From Cystobasidium ongulense (Eukaryota > Basidiomycota > Cystobasidiomycetes > Cystobasidiales > Cystobasidiaceae), in the NCBI GenBank assembly GCA_022835595.1, contig BQUP01000005.1, positions 620,001 to 684,000 on the forward strand: DNA of 64,000 nt. Direction: 5' to 3'. Shown piece by piece: positions 55,951-64,000 of the stretch. Numbering within the stretch: position 1 is the first letter of the stretch; every line of letters begins with the position of its first letter. A program made the position numbers and the translations under genes. Under the pieces are notes generated by a model. That model saw only the letters and a list, made by a program, of their open reading frames with translations, had not been told where the DNA came from and ran no database searches.

Positions 55951-58192
55951 ATGGGCATCGCTAGCAAGGTGAGCCTCGTCGGGCGTACTTGTTGCTCCGC
56001 TCCTGTGTCCCGCACAGCTTGCCAGGCACCCTGCGCGTCATTGTGCGACACAGACAGACACATGCAGGACAATAGACTAAAGCTACTTCTGCTCCCTTCT
56101 GCCAGATGGCAATGATTCAGCAAGTAGGCGGAGCTATGCAGGGCATGCAAGGCGGTGGGGCCTATGGAAAGCCGCCTCTTCCTGCTCCAGGCCAGTATGG
56201 ACAGCAGCAGCAGCAATATGGACAGCAGCAATACGGACAGCCAGCACAGCCGTATGGTCAACCACCTGGACAACAATCACACATCCCGTATTCGCCTTCT
56301 CCAGCCCAGCCGTACGGCCAACCTGCAGGTCAATACGGTGAGTGCATCTCAGCCTGTCGGACGCGTTGAACGAACTTTCGCACAATTGTGTTTGTTGGGG
56401 GTGTGCGGTTACTGATTAGAACATTGCTATCATACTTCGACATTCAGGTGCTGTAAGTGTGCATGCTTCTCTCTTGCTCCCTCCCATACCATCGCATCTC
56501 TCCCCCCGCTCTCAAGGTCATTCCTGTTTCGCCACCACCCAGGTGCACGTGTTGACAGAAAACTGACACATGCTACTATCTACTTCTTTCAGCCTCCGCG
56601 ACCCGGTCAATCTCCTTATGGTGCTCCTCAGTCAGGACCTGGCTATGGAGCTCCGGCTGGAGCTGCTGCCGCTTATGGTGCACACGGCGCAGCCTCTTCC
56701 TACCCGGGACAAGGTCAAAATCAAGGATATCCCGGTCAGCCGCCCCAGCAAGGCTACGGACAGCAGGGAGCATCCCCTTATGGCGCACCTGCCGGACAAT
56801 ACGGCGCTCCTCAGCAGGGAATGTATGGCGCTCCTGTACAGATTGGCTCTGGTGAACAGCAGATCATCTCCGAATTGCTCAACCATTGCGTACGAGACCA
56901 AAGTGAGTAATTCAAGTGGTCCAGCTCTTGTTCAGCTTCCCCTACTAAGTGCTTCGTCGTCTCCTATGTCAACAGAACTTCAAGGCTTCTACCCACCTGG
57001 AAGCTGTGAGCAGATCGCCGCCCGTGTGGTGCAGACTGGCGCCTTGAACAGACTCGCATCCGAGTGGAGAGTGAGTAGCAGATGGACGTCAAACGTATTT
57101 ACGGGCACGTCCTAACTTACCTTGCTTTGATTGTACCGCACAGCTACCCAAAGAAGTCGCTATGGACTGCGTCAAGCTCGCTCTGTTTGATGTCATTCTC
57201 TACCTTGATGATTCCGGAAGGTAAGTTCCTAATCGAGCTTCACTTTCTATTGGCGAGATACTTACTCATCTCTATTCTTGAACAGTATGCGCTTCGAAGA
57301 AGGCGGTTCCCGAATCGACGACCTCAAGCTCATCCTTGGCAGAGTCGCTTTTGCTACTTCCTTGTTTGATCACGATGGTATTAGCGTCAGAGTAAGTCCT
57401 GTTATACAGGAAGACAAGAGACCATATGGCACGTATGCTGATCTCCTCAATTCCCCAGTTCATGAACAGCCAGGAAAGAGGAGACAATATCACGAACGAG
57501 CAACAAGCTGCACAGCTATTGCAGCGCGTCCAGTATAGTGGTCTAGTAAGTATTCAAGCTACTCCCCTTGACTTGCGCACATTTGTTTATGTTTGTAAAT
57601 TGGCCATGCTTTTTCCAGACACCCCTCGGCACATCAATGGATCAGAAGATTCTTCAGCCTATGGTTCTTCAGCCTGCCGCTCAGCGACAACTCAGAAAAC
57701 CTGTCCTCATCATCACTGTTACGGATGGTGCTCCAGCTGGCGAACAGAGACTACATATCGCCTCTGTCATTTCGAACGCTGTCAACCAGCTCAGAAACTC
57801 GCCTTATGGACCAGATGCTATATCGTTCCAGTTCGCTCAGGTAAGCTCGAAGATTCATTAAGGTCTATTTCTGCTTGACATGGATACTGATGTTTGACAT
57901 TGTGCCGGTGTTCAGGTCGGCAATGATATTGGAGCACGTGATTTCTTGCAAGAACTAGATGCAAATCCTCAAATCGGAAGCCTTATCGATTGCACATCCA
58001 ATTACGAGCTCGAAGCTGATCAAGCTAGAACACAAAGTGGTATTGATCTTTCACCTGAGTTGTGGCTCGTCAAGCTTTTACTTGGCCCGATTGATTCTAG
58101 TCAGTTCGAGGGTAAAATGTACCGTCAGATACCAAGCTAATTGATGACCCTTCTCCACAGGCTACGATAGCAAAGATGAGAGAAGGCACTAA
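55951..58192 (+). CDS. von Willebrand factor A domain protein with Pro/Gln/Gly-rich N-terminus
   Basis: Eleven exons (55951-55968, 56106-56337, 56448-56452, 56593-56902, 56976-57070, 57144-57220, 57286-57391, 57459-57545, 57619-57840, 57916-58111, 58161-58192) give 459 residues. The first 180 are YGQ/PYGAP-type repeats, likely disordered or phase-separating. The vWA domain follows: VILYLDDSGSMRFEEG carries the MIDAS DxSGS. SRIDDLKLILGRVAFATSLF, TPLGTSMDQKIL (MIDAS Thr region) and PVLIITVTDGAPAGE complete it. The tail includes DFLQELDANPQIGSLIDC. Similar proteins are common in basidiomycetes, with unknown function. The frame requires a 5-nt microexon (gtgct, 56448-56452) between ag and gtaagt; skipping it breaks the frame. 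Confidence 0.88.
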
Positions 58193-58387
58193 TAGTAATG
58201 CGATCAGTAGCTCGCCAGACAGAGAAAGTGCGGGAAAATTTGTTTGAGGAGAAATAATGGCTGCAACAGTCTTCAAGTGGGCAATGCTGAAAGAGGGAAA
58301 GTTGGGGGAAATATACTGGTTTTGCGAGAGTATGTTCTCAAGTTATCGTTTCAGATGAAGGTCTTTTGGGTATCTTTGATGCAATAA

Positions 58388-59756
58388 CTAAGCTTTATTG
58401 ACATGGACGCCACCTTGCTTTTGCTTTTCAATCTGAGCTTCTACCTCGTCATCGATTTCGTTATAGAAGTCTTCAGTGGTATGAGTTGGTTTCCAGCCGA
58501 TTGAACGAGAGTGGGTTGATTTTGCTTGACCTGTGGAGCCTACGTACCATGACATTTCGCCTAATGCTTCTTTGAGTTCATCGCCATATTCACTTGGTTC
58601 GGCTGATGTACCAACGTTGCGCTTTTGCATTGCTTTTCCGATAGCTTCGCTGACTTTGCGGTATTCGTATCTGTGGGTGCATAATGCTCGGTAAGATCCA
58701 GGAGGAAATCATATGGTAGAACAAGAGACTCACTGTCCGTTTTCAGCAAAGTAATAACCATTCTCTCCGTGATCACCCTTTCCATCCTTAGCAATCTCAA
58801 ATACGGCATTGTAGAGCTTCATAAGATCTTCAATATGAACATGAGGCCAAACATTCTGACCTTTACCAACAAAGCCTGGTTTACCTCTTTTCAAAGCTAA
58901 TCTAATAGCCAAAGGGATTTGAATTGATCTAGTATTCATTAATTTACCTTTCCATTTACCTTTACCTAGATCTTTTGTAGCTTCACCATAAATAGTTGAA
59001 GGGAATACTAGATATGCTTTTAGATAACCTTTGTTATCTGCCTCTAATATTTGTAAATCTCCTTCTCTATGCGGTGCATCTTTTGGAATTGATCTCAATT
59101 GTTCTACGTTTGAATCGTCGTAAATTGGATCTGATGGTTTTGGAGCTTGTCCTTGAGCATCTACTACTAGGACACCAGTACCACTTGTATGTAGCAGAAT
59201 TGGAGTTTCACCCGTTTCTTCCTTATGCGCTTTCATTCCTTGAATCAATGCTCTTCCATACTCGTACTCGTCGCAGTCGGCAGTCTGAATGACAATGTCG
59301 GCCTAGGTTGGTAGATGTCGTTAGTTTTCTTTGACTGTGAATTTCTGTGGATATATGCAGGCTTAGCAGAAACACACCTTCTTGACCTCCTCTCTGATGA
59401 GATCATAATCTTGCAAGTTGCCAATAACGGTCTTGCAGCCAAGTTCGTGGAATCCTTCTGCTTTATCTTTCTGCCTGGTTAGCAGTGTCTGAATGAGTAT
59501 ATATAGTCAATGTCATTTCTGAGGCTCTTGATGGGGACATGCGCCACTGCCAGGAAAAGCCACAGGAGGACGGTGAGAACTTACGATTTCATAGTCTGCA
59601 ATGTCAGGTCGCTGGAGCAGCGTGTATAAAAGAGAGCCGCCGACGTAGCTGAGGAGCGAGGTATGCCGCGGGACATGAGCAGAGTGTGAGGGATAGATAG
59701 CTCGAGTTCAGGCAGACCTACCCAGTCGCGCCAGTGAAGAATATCTTCTTGACCAT
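58388..59756 (-). CDS. NAD(P)-binding epimerase/dehydratase-like (extended SDR/NmrA)
   Basis: Five exons (59756-59722, 59648-59585, 59470-59378, 59302-58734, 58670-58388) give 347 residues. The N-terminus MVKKIFFTGATGYVGGSLL has the Rossmann TGxxGxxG nucleotide-binding motif, assembled across the first junction. NLQDYDLI and ADIVIQTADCD follow. Next are ILLHTSGTGVLVVD, a Ser-x-Ile-Tyr motif in YLVFPSTIYGEATKD, then WPHVHIEDLMKLYNAVFE and YYFAENGQYEYRKVSEAIG. The arrangement matches fungal nucleoside-diphosphate-sugar epimerase-like proteins of unknown substrate. Long stretches of exon 4 use A/T-ending codons. The gene is divergent from the sirtuin gene. Confidence 0.85.
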
Positions 59757-60245
59757 GTTGGGTGTTGGTGGTGGGTGAGCGTGGGAGGGTGTCAATGTAG
59801 GGTGGTTGTTGGAGTGGAGCAGAGGCAGGAAGGGTATCTAGATGGTTAACTTGTATGTTAATTGGGACACTTCTCTGACGCTGCTGCTGTGATGATTGAT
59901 CCTCACGCTGTCCGGAAAAGCGGCACATGGGGGGCGCGAATTGTTCCGACGAGAGAGATTAGCCGCGGACGAGCTCGCCAGCAAGGATAGTAACATGGCA
60001 ACAATCAATAAGCAGGTGATCATTAATGACTGCTCGAACGCTTCTCTGCTGTGTGTCCGCCATGATTGATGATGCACCTCGTCGTAGAGTGGCGTAGGTG
60101 AGGGTGATCGAGGGAGTTGCACGCAGAATATCGCAGAGCATGGCATGGCATGGATGGCATGGACAGCTTTACTCGCACACCTGATGGCAACATAGCTCGC
60201 TGCAATCACCAGCACCGACTTCAGCTCCACCAACATAGACACCCC
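59757..60245. promoter_or_regulatory. divergent promoter region (epimerase-like gene and sirtuin)
   Basis: 489 bp between divergent start codons. It includes a small direct repeat of ATGGC units at about 60138-60160. No gene or defined binding site was seen. Confidence 0.4.
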
Positions 60246-61791
60246 ATGCCCGCGACAAAGGTCTTTCCAGACGCCGGGCCTCAGGGACCTGCGATAGAAG
60301 ACGTAGCAGCACTCATCAAGCACAACAAGGGTGCTTCGTCTGTCTGATGTCGCGCCAGTATACACGCTGACCTGGTCCCTGCTGGTCGCATACAGCCAAG
60401 AACATCATCGTGCTCGTCGGAGCGGGCATATCGACGTGTAAGTGTCTGACAATGCCAACGGCTCATGCAGGGCAATACACAAAGAGGCGCACACTCATAC
60501 ATTGCATTCCTACCGTGTGTAAACTATGCAGCCGCCGGCATACCCGACTTCCGCTCGCCAGAGACAGGTCTCTATTCCAACCTAGCACAATACAACCTCC
60601 CCTATGCAGAAGCTATATTCGACATTAGCTATTTCCTACAGCGGCCTGAAGCTTTTTTCACATTAGCAAAAGAGATATATCCAGGCAACTACCTACCTAC
60701 ACTTACGCATTATTTCTTCGTATTAATGCACAAGAAAGGACTACTCAAACGATTATTCACTCAGAATGTAGATACTCTGGAACGACAAGCTGGTTTACCT
60801 GGCGATATGCTTGTTGAAGCACATGGTAGCTTTGCTACTGCTCATTGTTTGAGCTGTAGACAGGAATATCAAGCTGAAGAATTGAGACCGAGGATTGCAA
60901 AGGGAGAGGTATTGAGATGTCATAAGGAAAAGTGTAAGAAGACAATGAAGGGATTAATCAAGAGTGATATTGTTTGTGGGTTGAATCTATACGAATCAAG
61001 GTCCGGTCTCGTTTGCTGATCTATAGTCAATTTTACACGCAGTCTTTGGCGAATCACTACCAGCACTCTTCTTCTCCCGCCTATCCGACTTCCGCTCTTG
61101 CGACCTCTTGATAACGATAGGAACGTCTTTGAAAGTGCAACCTTTCGCATCCTTGATAGACAAGGTCGCAGACGATGTACCGAGGCTACTCATAAATCTC
61201 GAACCAGTAGGAGAAATAGACGAGTTTGAAACCAATTCATCTTCATTATTCGGAGGGTCATACCGGGAAGAGGGGTTCGATTTCAATGGTTCTACAAGAG
61301 GAGGGAAGGAATATGCAAGAGATGTCAAATGGCTAGGAGAAGCTGATAAAGGAGTTCGCAATCTTGCTAGATTACTAGGCTGGGAAGATGAATTGGAAGA
61401 TTTATTCGAAATGGGAAGGAAAGATTATGAAGCTAAGGAACATTTACGTACTGCTTCAGTATCAACACCTTCAACTCCAGCTAAGAAACCTACGAATTCA
61501 TCAAAAGAAACAGAAGAAACACCTTCAAAGGCAAAGGCGCAAGATGAAAAGGGAGAAGAAGCTGACAAAGAGAATGTTCCATCGTTAGAAGAAAGAATAA
61601 AGAGCCAAGAAGAATTAGAAGAAATAGGAATTGAACATGCAAAACAAGAAGCAAAGAAATTGGCTAAAGAAATTGGTGAAATTGCTGGTAAAGATACAAG
61701 TCAGAAAAGACAAGACAGGGATAAGGATGATAAAAAAGAACATGAAGAGGTTGAAGGACTGGTGGAACAAGTACAGAAGCTTAACGTCTAA
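60246..61791 (+). CDS. HST2: NAD-dependent protein deacetylase, Hst2/SIRT2-type sirtuin
   Basis: Four exons (60246-60330, 60396-60437, 60532-60975, 61043-61791) give 439 residues. Motifs in order are KNIIVLVGAGISTSAGIPDF (GAG and NID-type pocket; the donor gtaagt at 60438 restores the Ser), RSPETGLYSNL, PYAEAIFDISYF and RLFTQNVDTLERQAG (QNxD). VEAHGSFATAHCLSC carries the catalytic His and the first zinc pair, then C....C in RCHKEKCKK. DIVFFGESLP and LITIGTSLKVQPFA follow. The last 110 residues are a Lys/Glu-rich charged tail. The family removes acetyl groups from histones and tubulin, mainly in the cytosol for Hst2/SIRT2. The match of the NLPYAEAIF block favours Hst2 over Sir2. Confidence 0.93.
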
Positions 61792-62093
61792 AGTAGCATA
61801 ACGACGTTGTTAACCAAGTGACTTTGTAGCAGATGGAAAGTCGGTTGGAAAAGAGGCAACGGCCCTTTACTTTCGAAGTTTCCATCTTTAGCAGTTGAGT
61901 CCTCGTCTGGCCCCCCTGGATTTCGGGCAGTAAGTATGTGTCCCCACCCAGAACTCCTTACCGCAGGTCGAGCAGGCTTCTTTTACTGCCCATGTAGCCA
62001 GAGGCAGGATAGACAATCAACAAATGGTAAAGATGATTAGATCACGTTGTTTATCATTTAAGAATGCAAGACAAAGTCACTCACTGGTCGGCT
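61792..62093. other. convergent 3' region, no gene seen
   Basis: Between the sirtuin stop (plus) and the Arg/Pro-rich gene stop (minus). It is probably two 3' untranslated regions. Confidence 0.4.
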
Positions 62094-63175
62094 TCACCAT
62101 CTTTCCCGCGACTCGCCTCTGCCGGGGGTTTTGTTCTGCAATAATTTGCGAGCATAAGCTGACAGGATAGACCACCGGGGAGACTTTGGGTGTACTCACC
62201 TGCAGGAAAGCATTGGCTGTAGGGTCTGAACGCCCTCTACGGGATTGTCCTTTGGCCAAGTGGGAGCCAGTTGTAGGTAAAGATGATGCCCTTTTAGTGC
62301 AGAGAGGCCTCCCAGATAATGGGGCAGGGAAAGATTGTCTGAAAACAACACTAATTAGGAGCGGCAGGCCCTCGGGGGCGTAAGTAATGGCAGCATTGCT
62401 GGAGTGACGCGAGGTGTGGCTGTTGGGACGAGCTGGTGTTCGTCCAGAGCCAATTGGCTCCGGCAAATCACTGTCCGTGTAGCGGTGAGGCCTACCGAGG
62501 GGAGCATCGGGGTAGGTAGGCCATCCAGAGCCAATTGCTCCCAAGCGGTCTTGGTCACGGTGGTATCGAACAGGCCGGCCGACCACTTCGCAATCGCCAG
62601 GAAAAAGTCCGACCGGCGGGTTCCAGATGATTCCGCTTCTCGAGGATGCAGACACAGGAGAGGGAAGAGGATTGCTGAGGAGACGCGCTTCAGACCGGGA
62701 TCCTTGCGTTGAACCGACGACAAGCGGCCGTGTGTCGGTGACACCTCCAAGGGCACTGGGGTAGCTGCTTGAAAACTCCTGCACGGCACCTGTCTGACCA
62801 GCAGGTAGGTTGTGAGTCTGAGCTGGATAAGGCCGGTGTAGGTTGTGTGTTGGCTGACTAAAGTTCTGTCGCGGTACATACTGCCCCAAAGCAGGAGGAG
62901 GCGGGTTTCCAGTGGCACCACCTGAAGCACCACCATAGCCCCTTCGCATACTCTGCATGACGGCATCTCTTGGTTGGTACATTCCAGGCTGTTTGATCAG
63001 AGAAGCAAAGGGTCGGACCGAGGCAGTCTGACTGTATTGTGGAGCAAAGCGTACGCACGGGATAAGCAGTGCCATAAGCCGCCTCGCGCGCCTCTCGCGC
63101 CTGTCGTTCCCTATCGGCTCTTCTGGCCGTGGCGCCTGGCCGTCGTCTCTTCCCACGAGTTGCGGAAGTTTGCAT
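62094..63175 (-). CDS. hypothetical Arg/Pro/Ser-rich protein
   Basis: Three exons (63175-63059, 62988-62200, 62135-62094) give 315 residues. Not recognised. The N-terminus is strongly basic (MQTSATRGKRRRPGATARRA) and may be a nuclear or nucleic-acid-binding signal. The body is low in complexity (GYGGASGGATGNPPPP, NLHRPYPAQTHNLP, RPHRYTDSDLPEP) and looks disordered. After the last intron (62136-62199, gtgagt...cag) the end is NKTPGRGESRERW. If that intron is kept, the frame stays open and ends at 62077 with KMVKPTSE, so both ends are possible. The start at 63175 precedes a good gtgcgt donor at 63058. Confidence 0.55.
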
Positions 63176-63795
63176 TGTTGACTGCTGTATTCTAGTCTCA
63201 ATTATCTGAACGCTAGATAGTCGCCAGAAAGCAGAATGGAGTCAACAGATGCACAGAGCAGCGAGTGATGGCGCTGTACGAACATAGATGTGATAGAGTC
63301 TGACAGCAGAGTCAGAAAAGTCGTCAATGCGGTTCCTATATGATTGATTCGATGGACAAGGGCAGGCGGGACGGGGGAGTGATGAAAAGAGAAGAGACAA
63401 GGAGCAAACACAGAAGCAGAGGGTTAGGCATGAAAGCCGGCCAGATAGTCGAAAGAGATGCACAGGAGGCACCTCTGCTGACCCTCTTGCTCCATAGCGC
63501 TGTCGAAGCGATGCATGCAGCGCCTGGGGTGGCGAAACAGGGCCATAGAGGCCAGAGGTTTCTCCTACCAACTGAGGTGGTAGCGACATTTGCATGAAAC
63601 ATTGTAATACTCTGCAATAAGTGTTGCTCGATCTTGATGTTGCCGAGTTATTACATGCTGTCTCCTGTTAGAAGTCATCTGTAAGCGTATACATGTGAAC
63701 GCGGTGAACACATGTAAGCGGGGTTGTAGTCAATGCTTAATGACGACATGAGTCGACATGCGCTGTGATCTGAGTAGTGTGATGTATTGCTGGGT
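63176..63795. other. intergenic region, no gene seen
   Basis: About 620 bp between the start of the Arg/Pro-rich gene and the 3' end of the gene entering from the right edge, both on minus. Purine-rich stretches lie near 63370-63420. No coding exon was supported. Confidence 0.4.
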
Positions 63796-64000
63796 TTACG
63801 ACGCCTGTCCGTCAATCCAAGTCTGCTTCTTGACTCGCGCCCATTCCGTCATGCGGCTATATACTGCACTAGGTGAATCGACCGCCGGGCGGACATCTAA
63901 ATGGAAGACTGGGTCGCTGGAAGACACGAGGAGAATGTCAGTGGTGACTTTGGACTGCTCGTGTCACTCGACTCACCCATTCTCATCATCTGCTGCCGAA
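63796..64000 (-). CDS. 3' end of an unidentified gene (partial)
   Basis: The last exon (63916-63796) encodes DPVFHLDVRPAVDSPSAV, YSRMTEWARVKKQTWIDGQAS and a stop. A 60-nt intron (gtgagt...ttccag) links it in phase to an upstream exon starting beyond the window (ADDEN before 63977). Too little is visible to name the family. Confidence 0.6.

Noticed and set aside
60138-60160. ATGGC direct repeats upstream of the sirtuin gene as a possible regulatory array
   Set aside because: Only a few short units, with no match to a known site. Probably simple-sequence DNA.

Overview
This 64-kb window is a stretch of a fungal nuclear chromosome. About 33 protein-coding genes are packed on both strands with short spacers. 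Most genes carry several GT-AG introns of about 55-75 nt, the coding sequence is of moderate GC, and the gene set is purely fungal (URA3, KRE33, TMA23, HUL5, GRH1, DNM1, IMO32, HMG-CoA synthase). Intron density and gene types such as the Pro/Gln-rich von Willebrand A protein point to a basidiomycete, possibly a yeast-like one (Tremellomycetes or a relative). The class is inference and cannot be settled from the sequence alone. I see no CRISPR array, no virus-like element and no intact transposon. A run of 10 Ns lies at 19800-19809.

Layout. 1-9.6 kb: a low-complexity unknown protein, a Cupin_5 protein, a 1615-residue START-domain membrane protein, and URA3, which is divergent from it. 9.9-15.9 kb: an orphan secreted Cys-containing protein, the RNA cytidine acetyltransferase KRE33/NAT10, and a small probable mitochondrial membrane protein. 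16.4-20.0 kb: a divergent type II dehydroquinase, an intron-containing tRNA-Ser(CGA), and a 2-kb segment holding a UPF0303 gene. That segment is bracketed by near-identical 360-bp inverted repeats and by two related 111-nt foldback hairpins. 20.7-28.7 kb: HMG-CoA synthase, nucleoporin NUP53, dynamin DNM1. 29.0-34.9 kb: five tandem GNAT acetyltransferase paralogues, one with a frameshift. 35.9-43.4 kb: a secreted intradiol-dioxygenase-like protein, GRASP/GRH1, a SET-TAD3 fusion, a haloacid-dehalogenase protein, TMA23. 43.6-51.8 kb: HECT ligase HUL5, hydrolase IMO32, a small unknown, an LRR protein. 51.9-64 kb: RecQ helicase, the vWA protein with a 5-nt microexon, an NAD(P)-binding epimerase-like protein, an HST2-type sirtuin, an Arg/Pro-rich unknown and the 3' end of one further gene.

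Most genes are unrelated housekeeping functions; there is no evident biosynthetic cluster. Genes that share a theme are KRE33, TMA23 and TAD3 (RNA modification or ribosome biogenesis), DNM1, IMO32 and the small TM protein (mitochondria), and the GNAT array (local duplication). Exon coordinates were worked out by hand from splice signals, reading-frame phase and family motifs. Every multi-exon model given is phase-consistent unless stated.
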